This document shows, one piece after another, positions 1-7,517 of a stretch of 14,368 nt of DNA (position 1 is its first letter; each line of letters begins with the position of its first letter). This DNA comes from Acidulodesulfobacterium_A sp049965795 (lineage in GTDB: Bacteria; SZUA-79; Acidulodesulfobacterales; Acidulodesulfobacteraceae), in assembly GCA_049965795.1 (NCBI GenBank), contig JBMFVW010000034.1, positions 1-14,368 on the forward strand, given 5' to 3'. A program made the position numbers and the translations under genes. The notes beneath the pieces were generated by a model that was given only the letters and a program-made list of their open reading frames with translations, was not told where the DNA came from and made no database searches.

Positions 1-299
1 TTAGCATGTTGTGCATATCTGAATTTTTGCACGCTGTCTTTAAAATCTATAATTTTAGCATAATCAAAACCTATATTTTCGCCTTTTAAACCGAAATATT
101 CCCTATTCTTTGCCAGTCTGTAAACTTCAATGGCTTCTCTTATCGTTTTTGAAGGAACGCAGCCCTGTTCCAAACAGTTACCGCTCATAACCCCTTTAAT
201 GTCAACCATAATTACTTTCTTTCCTGCTTTAGCAAGTCTGAAAGCTGCAGGATAAGCTCCTCCTCCGGCTCCTATAGTTAATACATCAACTTGCTCCAC
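1..299 (-). CDS. FAD-dependent pyridine nucleotide-disulfide oxidoreductase (dihydrolipoamide dehydrogenase-like), 5' part only
   Basis: This gene begins with a GTG codon and runs off the left edge, so only about 99 N-terminal residues are visible. The start is set by a strong GGAGGT seven bases upstream. The protein opens with a beta strand and a glycine-rich dinucleotide-binding loop (GAGGGAYPAAFRLA, about residues 9-22), expected to bind FAD. A redox-active CxxxxC disulfide follows in GNCLEQGCVPSK (about residues 43-54). This is the class I arrangement of dihydrolipoamide dehydrogenase, mercuric reductase and glutathione reductase. The usual GGTCxxxGCxPSK is altered to SGNCLEQGC. The substrate cannot be decided without the C-terminal dimerisation domain, where the catalytic His-Glu pair would lie. 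The gene lies 122 bases downstream of the glucoamylase gene on the same strand, so it may be its own transcription unit. Confidence 0.85.
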   Translation of the reverse strand, partial: MEQVDVLTIGAGGGAYPAAFRLAKAGKKVIMVDIKGVMSGNCLEQGCVPSKTIREAIEVYRLAKNREYFGLKGENIGFDYAKIIDFKDSVQKFRYAQHA

Positions 300-306
300 G
301 ATATTT

Positions 307-312
307 ACCTCC
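307..312 (-). promoter_or_regulatory. Shine-Dalgarno site that fixes a GTG start
   Basis: GGAGGT on the minus strand lies seven bases before the GTG of the disulfide oxidoreductase. No ATG in the same frame fits the conserved N-terminal beta strand better, so the site decides the start. Confidence 0.75.
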
Positions 313-421
313 GAAAAATTAATGTTAATTCAAAAATAAAATTTTTATGACAAAATTATATAAATTATTTTATCATCAATTATTATTTAATATAATATTA
401 AAATAAGGTTTTTTATTTATT

Positions 422-2794
422 TTAATCCTTAATTTGAACATAAAAATCCTTATTTTCCCACTTTTTTGCATCTGTCCAATAAAACGTAAAAATAATTTCG
501 TCGTTTTCCTTTAAATTTTCCGTCGGCAGATCGATATAAAAAACTCCAAGACCAGAATCTTTTACTTCTGCATCATTAACCGTCCGCCACCCATCGATTG
601 TCCAATGAACTAAAGCATGCGAAAGCGTTTCGATGCGTAATTTTTTACCTGCCGGGATTTTATGCAGTTTGTGATTAAAACGCCACTGCATTATGTCGGA
701 AGTTACTCCGTTTTTAATATAGCGCAATGCGGTCTGCGGAGGCATGTCGAATACTCTTTCTTCGGTAATCGAACGGATAAGTTTTAAATATTCGGCGTGC
801 GCCCATACTAAAGGCATAGCCGAACCGGACGGACGACCAAAGTAAAGTCCGCGCTCCGGTATATCTTTGCTATCCCATACTTGTTCGGGGAAAAGCCCTA
901 TACCGTCGGCAAAACCTTCCATAGTTTTAAGCAGGCGCTTAGCTTCTTTAAAATCTCCCAAAGCTACGCTGTAGTGTCCTCGTTCTCCGGTAAGAAGCGG
1001 CCACAGTCTGCCCCTGCCGGTGCCGTCGAAAGGACTGCCGTCTTGATGTTCGCCGTAACCGTCCCCGTTATATCTATGCCAGCAGGGACCTGAAGGCGTT
1101 TCTACTTTTAACATCGTATCTATAACCTTTACCGTATCGACTATCCTTTTATCGTCCGCTTTCCTTAACCCGAAACGGACTAAAGCAAGCGCATCCGTAC
1201 AAACTACCGAAGATATATGCGGATAACAGTTCTCAGGCGGGCGGTTTTTAATGCAAATTACATCGTCGCCTTCTTCAAAATCGGGCGGTGTAACCCTTAC
1301 GTAAAAGCCTTCGACGCCGGCTCTATCTGCAAGATCCCCTCCTTTTACGTAAAGCCATCTGTCAATGCATGAATACCAGGAGTCCGCCGTTTCCCGCAAA
1401 TATGGTGCATAATAGGACTCTCCTGCTAATTCGGCAAGTTCGGCACCTATTATAAGTGCTGAAATTTCTGTTGCAATGGTATATGGAGTATAGCCGCCGT
1501 TTTCTTCCCACCTATCCTGCTGAGTTACAGGACCGTTCTTTACTATATAGGCAAGAGCTTTTTTGACCATAGGCCAGAAACGAACGATATCATTTTCCAA
1601 AATAGCTGTTTCTCTGCGAGCAAGATCTAAAAGTAAAATAGGCAGAGCTGTTTCATCCATTTGAATGCCGTTCCAGTATGGAAAACCGTCGATCCACATA
1701 TTTTGAGGCCAGTGACCGTCAGGTTCCTGCGTCGATTCAAAATAGATAAGCATATTTAAAATTTCAGATTTAATATTTGCGGCAATAAGCCCGCCCGCGG
1801 ACTGAACCATATCGCGCGGCCATATAAGATGATAGCCTCCGAGGTCGCCATCCCCTTTTGAAAAGCCCCAAGGAACTGCAAGACTTGCTAAAACAGCTCC
1901 GGGAATATATTCAGACCTGTGAATCAATATTACCATGGCGCTTATAGAAAAAAGATTATGTTTTTCGGCGTAAAAAACAGGTTTTTGTTTCTGCCAAAAT
2001 TCCTGCCATTCGCCTGCGTAAGATTCGAGAATTTTTTCAAAGCCTTCGTTTATAGAGGCGATAGATTGAAGCGCTGCTTCCGAAGGAGTGCGCCCGAATC
2101 CAAGAGCCAGCAAAAAATAGCCGTCATTATTTAGCACTATTTCTCCAGTTAATGCAACATTGCCATTTTCAGCCCTTTTATATGATGAGGTAAGTTTTCC
2201 ATTTTTCTTTAAATCCTGCCAGCCGTCGGAAAATCCGACAAAACCGACTGAACATGCCCTAAAACCTTTTTCGCTCATAAGGCATAATGAAGTATTGTGA
2301 CGCGAAGCAAAAAGTCCAGTTTTCCCTTTAAATTCATCATGCCATGCAGTGTTGCCGGCACCGTGATTGCCTATGTGTGATGCTGTAATTGCATAGAGTC
2401 TATAATTCCCAGGCTTTAAAGGAGTGAATTTTCCCCTCAGCAGAACTACCGACCTTTTAGTATCCGTTATAATATCTTTTTCGATCTTGTAATATCCGTC
2501 TTTACATACGCTTTCAACATGATATGCAGGCACGCCGGTATAAATAAGTGAAGGAAAATGTTTAGCGTGTCTTTTTTCTTCCGAAAAAAAACCGTTATCC
2601 GCAGTTACTACAAAACCGAGGTCGCGTATTGCAGCTTCGTCTTCTCTCGGCGAATAAACTTCGTTTAAAATGCCGTGAGACATCGTAAACCATACATTAT
2701 TTCCATTAAAGGATGTTCCTACTCCGCACTTATTGGCTCCTGTCCACCTTCCCGGTATTCCTGGCCATCCGGGGGCAAAAAATTCATTATTCAT
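422..2794 (-). CDS. GH15 glucoamylase (glucan 1,4-alpha-glucosidase), apparently cytoplasmic
   Basis: A 790-residue glycoside hydrolase family 15 enzyme expected to release beta-D-glucose from non-reducing ends of alpha-1,4-glucans. Residues 1 to about 270 resemble the N-terminal beta-sandwich of bacterial glucoamylases and glucodextranases. The (alpha/alpha)6 catalytic barrel follows at about 280-675, with WPRDM (325-329), the general-acid region RWEEN (E430 as likely acid) and the general-base region LTGERGHY (E604). The last 110 residues form a further small beta-rich domain. There is no signal peptide, so the enzyme probably acts on an intracellular glycogen-like polymer. AGGTG about seven bases before the ATG supports the start. 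It is last in the run after glucose dehydrogenase (84-base gap), so glucose production sits beside enzymes that use free glucose. Glucodextranase or another alpha-glucan specificity is possible; family assignment is very secure, substrate less so. Confidence 0.93.
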   Translation of the reverse strand: MNNEFFAPGWPGIPGRWTGANKCGVGTSFNGNNVWFTMSHGILNEVYSPREDEAAIRDLGFVVTADNGFFSEEKRHAKHFPSLIYTGVPAYHVESVCKDGYYKIEKDIITDTKRSVVLLRGKFTPLKPGNYRLYAITASHIGNHGAGNTAWHDEFKGKTGLFASRHNTSLCLMSEKGFRACSVGFVGFSDGWQDLKKNGKLTSSYKRAENGNVALTGEIVLNNDGYFLLALGFGRTPSEAALQSIASINEGFEKILESYAGEWQEFWQKQKPVFYAEKHNLFSISAMVILIHRSEYIPGAVLASLAVPWGFSKGDGDLGGYHLIWPRDMVQSAGGLIAANIKSEILNMLIYFESTQEPDGHWPQNMWIDGFPYWNGIQMDETALPILLLDLARRETAILENDIVRFWPMVKKALAYIVKNGPVTQQDRWEENGGYTPYTIATEISALIIGAELAELAGESYYAPYLRETADSWYSCIDRWLYVKGGDLADRAGVEGFYVRVTPPDFEEGDDVICIKNRPPENCYPHISSVVCTDALALVRFGLRKADDKRIVDTVKVIDTMLKVETPSGPCWHRYNGDGYGEHQDGSPFDGTGRGRLWPLLTGERGHYSVALGDFKEAKRLLKTMEGFADGIGLFPEQVWDSKDIPERGLYFGRPSGSAMPLVWAHAEYLKLIRSITEERVFDMPPQTALRYIKNGVTSDIMQWRFNHKLHKIPAGKKLRIETLSHALVHWTIDGWRTVNDAEVKDSGLGVFYIDLPTENLKENDEIIFTFYWTDAKKWENKDFYVQIKD

Positions 2795-2878
2795 AATTTA
2801 CACCTGATTAAAATTGCACTAAATAAACTTTGATTTAACGCAATATGTTTTATTTTATTATTTTTTACTTAAATAAGA

Positions 2879-3661
2879 TTAACCTCCGTGCGTAAAATTA
2901 GCATAATCAATCATAGCTCCGTCTGCAAATATTGTGCTGCCGGTAACATATGAAGCCGCATCGGAAACCAAAAATGCAGCAACGTCTGCAATTTCGTCAG
3001 GGCTGCCCATTCTGCCCAGAGGAATTTTTTCAAGAAGATCTTTCAAAGTATCAGGATTACTCCATACGCTTTTGTTGATAGCCGTTTGAATAGCGCCCGG
3101 CGCTAAAGACAGTACCCTGATACCGTAAGAACCAAGTTCCTGCGCCATTGTCTTTGTAAGCATAGAAAGACCAGCTTTCGCCGCTGCATATCCGCTGTAA
3201 CCGCTCCACGGAATTACTTCATGTACCGACGTCATATTTAATATAACACCTTTTTTCTGATTTATCATATACTTTATGACTTCTCTTGCACAGTAAAAAG
3301 GACCGAATAAATTTATTTTAATAACTTTTTCCCATTCCGATATATCGCATTCGCTCACGAGAGAATGCTTTCCGTCAATTCCGGCGTTATTAACTAAGAT
3401 ATCTACGCCGCCCCACTTCTCTACGAAAGTATCTACCATATTTTTTACTTTACCGCTGTCCGAAACGTCAGCCTGAATTGCAATAACTTCAGCACCTAAA
3501 GCTTTTATTTCAGAAGCAATTTTTTCTGCAGCATCAGGATGAGAATGGTAATTTAATCCAATTTTTGCTCCGGCGGCTCCGAATTTTTTAGCGATAGACT
3601 CTCCAAGTCCGGAACTTGCGCCGGTAATTAATGCTCTTTTACCTTTTAAACTTATATCCAT
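2879..3661 (-). CDS. gdh: SDR-family glucose 1-dehydrogenase [NAD(P)+]
   Basis: A 260-residue classical short-chain dehydrogenase. The cofactor motif TGASSGLG is at residues 13-20, NNAG at 91-94, and the catalytic residues are S145, Y158 and K162. Around the active site (NMTSVHEVIPW, 142-152) and at the C-terminus (FADGAMIDY, then NF near the end) it closely follows remembered Bacillus glucose 1-dehydrogenase sequences. This supports oxidation of beta-D-glucose to glucono-1,5-lactone rather than a fatty-acid or steroid role. Its place directly before the glucoamylase gene and in the same run as treT agrees with free glucose as substrate. The product could feed gluconate or a non-phosphorylative Entner-Doudoroff route, but no such genes are visible. 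Upstream are the purine-rich stretches AGGGGGT and AAGGG, so the ribosome site is somewhat ambiguous. Specificity within SDR enzymes is hard to prove from sequence alone. Confidence 0.85.
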   Translation of the reverse strand: MDISLKGKRALITGASSGLGESIAKKFGAAGAKIGLNYHSHPDAAEKIASEIKALGAEVIAIQADVSDSGKVKNMVDTFVEKWGGVDILVNNAGIDGKHSLVSECDISEWEKVIKINLFGPFYCAREVIKYMINQKKGVILNMTSVHEVIPWSGYSGYAAAKAGLSMLTKTMAQELGSYGIRVLSLAPGAIQTAINKSVWSNPDTLKDLLEKIPLGRMGSPDEIADVAAFLVSDAASYVTGSTIFADGAMIDYANFTHGG

Positions 3662-3742
3662 AGCCCTTTTTACCCCCTATTTTTAATTTTATCATTTTTT
3701 TATTTAATACTTTTATTATTATTTTAAATATTAAATTAAATA

Positions 3743-4492
3743 TTAAATATGAAAAACTTTAAACGGGTCATGTTCAAAATGATATACTTTAGCTACTTCT
3801 ATTTCTAACATTTTCAGCCACTTCGTCTGAATAGATACGGCAATAAAAGCGCCCAGCAACGGACCTATCCAGTAAACCCACCAACCGCTCCATATACAGG
3901 ATACTAAAGACGGTCCAAAACTTCGAGCAGGATTAGTGCTGGTACCCGAAATAGGAGCTTCAAAATAAACCATAACCGCATAAAGAAAGGGAAATAAGAC
4001 AGGGGTAAAAGGTCTCAAGCGTTTATAGCCGAGAAATAAAAAAAGACCGGCTACAAGACAGAAAGTCGTTGCCGCCTCGCCTAAAACCGCTTCAGACGCG
4101 CCTCCTTTTCCCGGGATAGTAGCTCCGAAATCTATCGCTTTTCCTATACTTCCCCAAAAAAGAAGCGTAAAAGCGCCGGCCGCCGCTCCGAGAAACTGCG
4201 CCGCAACGTAACCTATAGCCATAGTGCTTTTAATTTTGCCTTTCATCCAAAATGAAAACGTAACAACCGGATTAATATGAGCGCCGCTCCATTTCCCCAC
4301 CGGTGAAAACGTTATAAGCATACCGGTACCGCCGAATAAAAAACCCGTAAGAGCCCTTCTAATACCGGAACTTGGAATTAAAGAAACTACGGGGCTTCCT
4401 TTTCCGAAATCTAAAATTACGAAAGAAACGCCGATGCCTATAAGCAGAGCAGTCCCGATAAATTCTGAAAGATACAATTTCCATATTTTCAT
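3743..4492 (-). CDS. MIP/aquaporin-family channel
   Basis: A 249-residue polytopic membrane protein with six hydrophobic spans and two half-helix loops of the major intrinsic protein fold. The first signature loop is SGAHINPVVTF, so the usual NPA is NPV (74-76). The second is intact as TNPARSFGP (NPA at 187-189, filter arginine R190). The length fits a water channel of the AqpZ type. The aspartate that follows the second NPA in glycerol facilitators (NPARD) is serine here, which also favours an aquaporin. Transport of another small neutral solute cannot be excluded. It lies between treT (73 bases) and glucose dehydrogenase (81 bases) on the same strand. This fits osmotic water movement alongside trehalose accumulation. 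No Shine-Dalgarno is seen. A TATAAT at 4503-4508 (minus strand) lies ten bases before the ATG but has no convincing -35. Confidence 0.9.
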   Translation of the reverse strand: MKIWKLYLSEFIGTALLIGIGVSFVILDFGKGSPVVSLIPSSGIRRALTGFLFGGTGMLITFSPVGKWSGAHINPVVTFSFWMKGKIKSTMAIGYVAAQFLGAAAGAFTLLFWGSIGKAIDFGATIPGKGGASEAVLGEAATTFCLVAGLFLFLGYKRLRPFTPVLFPFLYAVMVYFEAPISGTSTNPARSFGPSLVSCIWSGWWVYWIGPLLGAFIAVSIQTKWLKMLEIEVAKVYHFEHDPFKVFHI

Positions 4493-4565
4493 TTTGTTTT
4501 AAATTATATCATAAATAATATATTTGCAGTTTTATATCCCGTAATTACCGATGGAAACAGTTATA

Positions 4566-5801
4566 TTACAGATAAACCGTATCCTGTATCTGCGGATACC
4601 CTGTTTTTAAAAAAAGCAGGATATAATCCCTTAAGTGTCTTGTGATTAAAAAATTGTGCTTGACGTGGTTATGTCCGTTTTCGCCAAGCTGTTTTGCATA
4701 TTCCGGATTTTGCAGAATCTGCTTTGCATACAAAGCAGTTCCTTCGATTGTTCTGGATAAAAGTCCTGAATATTTGTGTGTAATCTGCAGCGGTATGCCG
4801 CCCACTGCAGAAGCTATTACCGGTTTAGATTTCCATAAACCTTCCGAAACAGTAAGTCCGAAACCTTCCTTAATAGATTTTTGAAGTATTAGAGTTGACG
4901 CTCTCTGAATGGCATTAATTTCTATATTGCTTGTAGGCGGAAGATTTAAAATAAATATATCTTTGTCTCCGCCCGCCTTTTCAATAACTTCGTTATAAAC
5001 TTCCGTAGCTTCAGGATCGTCCGCCGCCGCTCCGCCGGCAAGAACAAGCTGGCAATCAACATGTTTTTTAACGAGCCTGTAAACGTCGATAACTCCCAGC
5101 GGGTCTTTTAACCTGTCGAACCTGGAAACCTGCGCGATGATATTTCTATCGGGGTCTATTTTAAATCTCGATAATACTTCGTTTATAGTTTCAGCCGGCA
5201 AATCTTTATTTTTGTCGGAAAGTGGGTCAATAGAGGGCGAAATTAATATCTGCGGTATTTTAAGCTTTTTTGAAAAAAGAGGCGACGAAAAAACGGAATA
5301 ATCGTATTTTTCTATAAATTTTTTTAAAAAATTAAACGTCTTATTGTTAGCGGAACTTAAATCTATATGGCATCTCCATATAAATTTTTTTTCTTTAAAA
5401 CCGTTTTTGTCTTTTGATTTAATTAATCCTATAGGCTGAGGGTCATGAATGAATATAATATCGCCCATAAGATTTATATCTTTTAGGTTTTCTTCGGTAA
5501 CATCCAAAAAATGCTTAAAATCGTTTTCCGATATATTTTCTTCTACGCCGTGAAGAGAATTGTGGATTTTTTTAGTTATTTCAAAAAATCTTTCTCCGCC
5601 TTTTATAAAATCCCACCTTGCATCGACGCCGACTTCCTTTAAAAGAGGCACCATTCTTGATAGAATTTCGGCAACGCCGCCGCCGACAGGAGTTGAATTT
5701 ATATTCTGGACAATCTTGCCGTTTAAATAAGAACCTAATTTTTCTATTTCTTCTATAGTTTCTTTGCCTACTATATCCGCATAATCCTTTATAGACCTCA
5801 T
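4566..5801 (-). CDS. treT: Trehalose glycosyltransferring synthase TreT (GT4 family)
   Basis: A 411-residue GT-B glycosyltransferase of family 4. It shows the hallmarks of archaeal and bacterial TreT: INSTPVGGGVAEIL (34-47), HDPQP (119-123), WRCHIDLSS (142-150), SPSIDPLSDKN (188-198), SRFDRLKDP (226-234), and the E-x7-E donor-site motif in KEGFGLTVSEGLW (E312, E320). TreT reversibly joins NDP-glucose and free glucose to give trehalose and NDP. It differs from OtsA in using unphosphorylated glucose, which the glucoamylase encoded in the same run could supply. It follows the DUF5752-like gene by 66 bases. AAGGA seven bases before the ATG supports the start. Some relatives are annotated as trehalose phosphorylase or synthase, and the preferred nucleotide donor cannot be read here. 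The strong similarity to remembered Pyrococcus TreT sequences makes this assignment firm. Confidence 0.9.
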   Translation of the reverse strand: MRSIKDYADIVGKETIEEIEKLGSYLNGKIVQNINSTPVGGGVAEILSRMVPLLKEVGVDARWDFIKGGERFFEITKKIHNSLHGVEENISENDFKHFLDVTEENLKDINLMGDIIFIHDPQPIGLIKSKDKNGFKEKKFIWRCHIDLSSANNKTFNFLKKFIEKYDYSVFSSPLFSKKLKIPQILISPSIDPLSDKNKDLPAETINEVLSRFKIDPDRNIIAQVSRFDRLKDPLGVIDVYRLVKKHVDCQLVLAGGAAADDPEATEVYNEVIEKAGGDKDIFILNLPPTSNIEINAIQRASTLILQKSIKEGFGLTVSEGLWKSKPVIASAVGGIPLQITHKYSGLLSRTIEGTALYAKQILQNPEYAKQLGENGHNHVKHNFLITRHLRDYILLFLKTGYPQIQDTVYL

Positions 5802-5867
5802 TTTATCATCCTTTTCGTTATTATAATTATTAATAATTATAGTGATTTAACATTTTTTACATTTAAT

Positions 5868-6521
5868 TTAAATATACTTTTCGGCATACTTTATTATCTG
5901 CTCTTTAAGCCTGTCCATCGTAACGGAATAAGGATCGAGATTCTGGATTTTTAGGGATAAATCAGGCAGTTTAAGTTCGCTTCTTATCCATACCGAAAAA
6001 TCGTCGAGTCCCGAACCTAATCTAAAATGGGATTCAAAAAAATGATAATATACAGAAAAAATAGTAATATGTTTTAGAATTCCGCTAAACTCTTTTAGAG
6101 TATATGCTTCTTTTCCGGTGGACATAACAAAAGTAGCGGCTTTCATAAAATTAAACCTCTCGTTTATTTCGACTTTCCTTGTTTTAGTAGCTTTCGATAT
6201 AAAAACCGTCAGCCTTTTTATAAGCTCCTGTTTATAATCCGCCATAGAATTGTAATCAAAAATATCTATGCTTGATATCTCTTCGCCAAGCAGCTTTTCT
6301 CCAAGCGTATGTATAATCCAGTGGGCAAAGTCGTTAGGCGCATCGGGGACAACGTAATGATGCTGTATAAGATAATGATGCGTATGATAGTAAATAATTG
6401 AATCATCTGCATTTTTTATACCATCTAAAAGCTCTTTTAGGTTTAACGCGTAAAGTCCCGTAAGCTGCGGCAAAGTCAAGCGCGTATAAAATTTGAAAGG
6501 ATACTTAGCTTTAGTTTCCAT
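5868..6521 (-). CDS. DUF5752-like protein with internal two-fold repeat, function unknown
   Basis: A 217-residue soluble protein without signal peptide or membrane span. I recognise it, from memory and with moderate certainty, as DUF5752-like; no biochemical role is known to me. Its two halves look homologous. Residues about 8-104 and about 127-213 share a short strand, then LKEL/LKEF (28-31, 142-145), YYH (44-46, 158-160), NDFAHWI/DDFSVWI (63-69, 173-179), an ID/LD turn and a closing LKxxLI-type helix. The first half is rich in histidine (H46, H48, H49, H54, H55), which could bind metal or substrate; most of these are lost in the second half. The gene overlaps the end of mscS by 11 bases and has AAGGAG upstream, implying translational coupling with the channel. 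Its context between mscS and treT points to osmotic or trehalose physiology, but that is inference only. Confidence 0.7.
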   Translation of the reverse strand: METKAKYPFKFYTRLTLPQLTGLYALNLKELLDGIKNADDSIIYYHTHHYLIQHHYVVPDAPNDFAHWIIHTLGEKLLGEEISSIDIFDYNSMADYKQELIKRLTVFISKATKTRKVEINERFNFMKAATFVMSTGKEAYTLKEFSGILKHITIFSVYYHFFESHFRLGSGLDDFSVWIRSELKLPDLSLKIQNLDPYSVTMDRLKEQIIKYAEKYI

Positions 6522-7497
6522 TTTTCATTCTCCTTTTTAGTTTTAGAACAAAAGACAATATAATATCTCTTACGGGATCATCATATATTTGAGGACTGTA
6601 AACTTCAACTGCCACAAAATAGCTTGTTATAGAAACGTCTACCACTCTGATAATGGGAGGCGGATTTTTTTCTATTAAAGTACTTACAATTTTAGAATCG
6701 TTTTCGGGAATACTCCTATAATTTCCACTTAATGTCAAATAATCGTATAGTTCATTTTTAAAACTTTCAAAATCTATTTCTTTGTCTAATTCAAATCTTA
6801 CCCTTACCAATCGTCTTTTCGTGTTATCGTAATTAGTTATCAAAGCCTGCATTAAAACATTATTTGGCGCCTTCATGGTAAAACCGGAGTCCTCTAGAAT
6901 AGTCGTAAAAAGCATATTTATATCTTTTATGACGCCGGTGTAACCCGGCTTTGCAGCTTCGTGCTGATAAGTGGACATAAGCAGTCCATACTGCCATGTA
7001 ACTATAGTAATTCTGTCACCTATCTTAAAAGGTTTGCCGAGTAGTATTATAAATCCTGCAAGCAGATTGGACAAAAACGACTGCGCCGCTATTCCGAATA
7101 TTACGCCTATAAAAGTAGCGCCGAGAAGAATATTTGATATATCGATACCGAGCGTAGTAAAAATAAAAAGAACTAAAATAAAATATGCCGTAAAACTTAA
7201 TAAAAATCTTAAAAATCCCGCCTTGTCTTCGGAAACATAACCGCTTAATATTTTATACGAACTTTTTTGAATTATTTTTATCGCTAAAATACCGAAAACA
7301 GTTATAAATATAGCTTCTATAATGGAAAAATAGCCTTTTGGAAGTATGTTTTTGGAAAAATATTTAGAATAAAAATGTATAACGTAAAACAAGGCAAAAA
7401 ACAAAAAACCTAAAATAGTTAAAGGTATTATGATATTGCCGAGTTTTTTAAATGGCGTGCGATGCCGATCTTTTTTTTCTCCGTTTTTATCGGACAT
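6511..7497 (-). CDS. MscS-family small-conductance mechanosensitive channel
   Basis: A 328-residue inner-membrane protein. A charged N-terminus is followed by hydrophobic helices at about 22-44, 56-77 and 97-116. The pore-lining TM3 and start of the cytoplasmic beta domain lie at about 122-161, with the MscS signature around GIAAQSFLSNLLAGF (135-149) and GKPFKIGD (154-161). The family opens under membrane tension and releases solutes on hypo-osmotic shock. After FKIGD the beta domain carries roughly 20 extra residues (about 167-186, TWQYGLL...KPGYTG) relative to textbook MscS. The protein ends in a basic tail. It starts 20 bases after the otsA stop and overlaps the DUF5752-like gene by 11 bases, so it is almost certainly co-transcribed with both. 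No Shine-Dalgarno is visible before its ATG. Coupling a release channel to a trehalose synthase operon makes osmotic sense. Confidence 0.92.
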   Translation of the reverse strand: MSDKNGEKKDRHRTPFKKLGNIIIPLTILGFLFFALFYVIHFYSKYFSKNILPKGYFSIIEAIFITVFGILAIKIIQKSSYKILSGYVSEDKAGFLRFLLSFTAYFILVLFIFTTLGIDISNILLGATFIGVIFGIAAQSFLSNLLAGFIILLGKPFKIGDRITIVTWQYGLLMSTYQHEAAKPGYTGVIKDINMLFTTILEDSGFTMKAPNNVLMQALITNYDNTKRRLVRVRFELDKEIDFESFKNELYDYLTLSGNYRSIPENDSKIVSTLIEKNPPPIIRVVDVSITSYFVAVEVYSPQIYDDPVRDIILSFVLKLKRRMKNGN

Positions 7498-7517
7498 AAT
7501 TTTTTATAATATAATAA

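Noticed and set aside
1..4. TTA at the very left edge as a possible stop codon of the disulfide oxidoreductase gene
   Set aside because: It is out of frame with the GTG start at 299. The reading frame is open to the edge, and the family is about 450 residues long, so the gene is simply truncated by the window.
881..1093. Plus-strand open frames inside the glucoamylase gene (also 1919-2134)
   Set aside because: They lie wholly antisense to a strongly conserved gene, have no ribosome site and encode nothing recognisable.
4503..4508. TATAAT as an internal promoter for the aquaporin gene
   Set aside because: No acceptable -35 is found at 16-18 bases, so it is mentioned only as context and not listed as a promoter.
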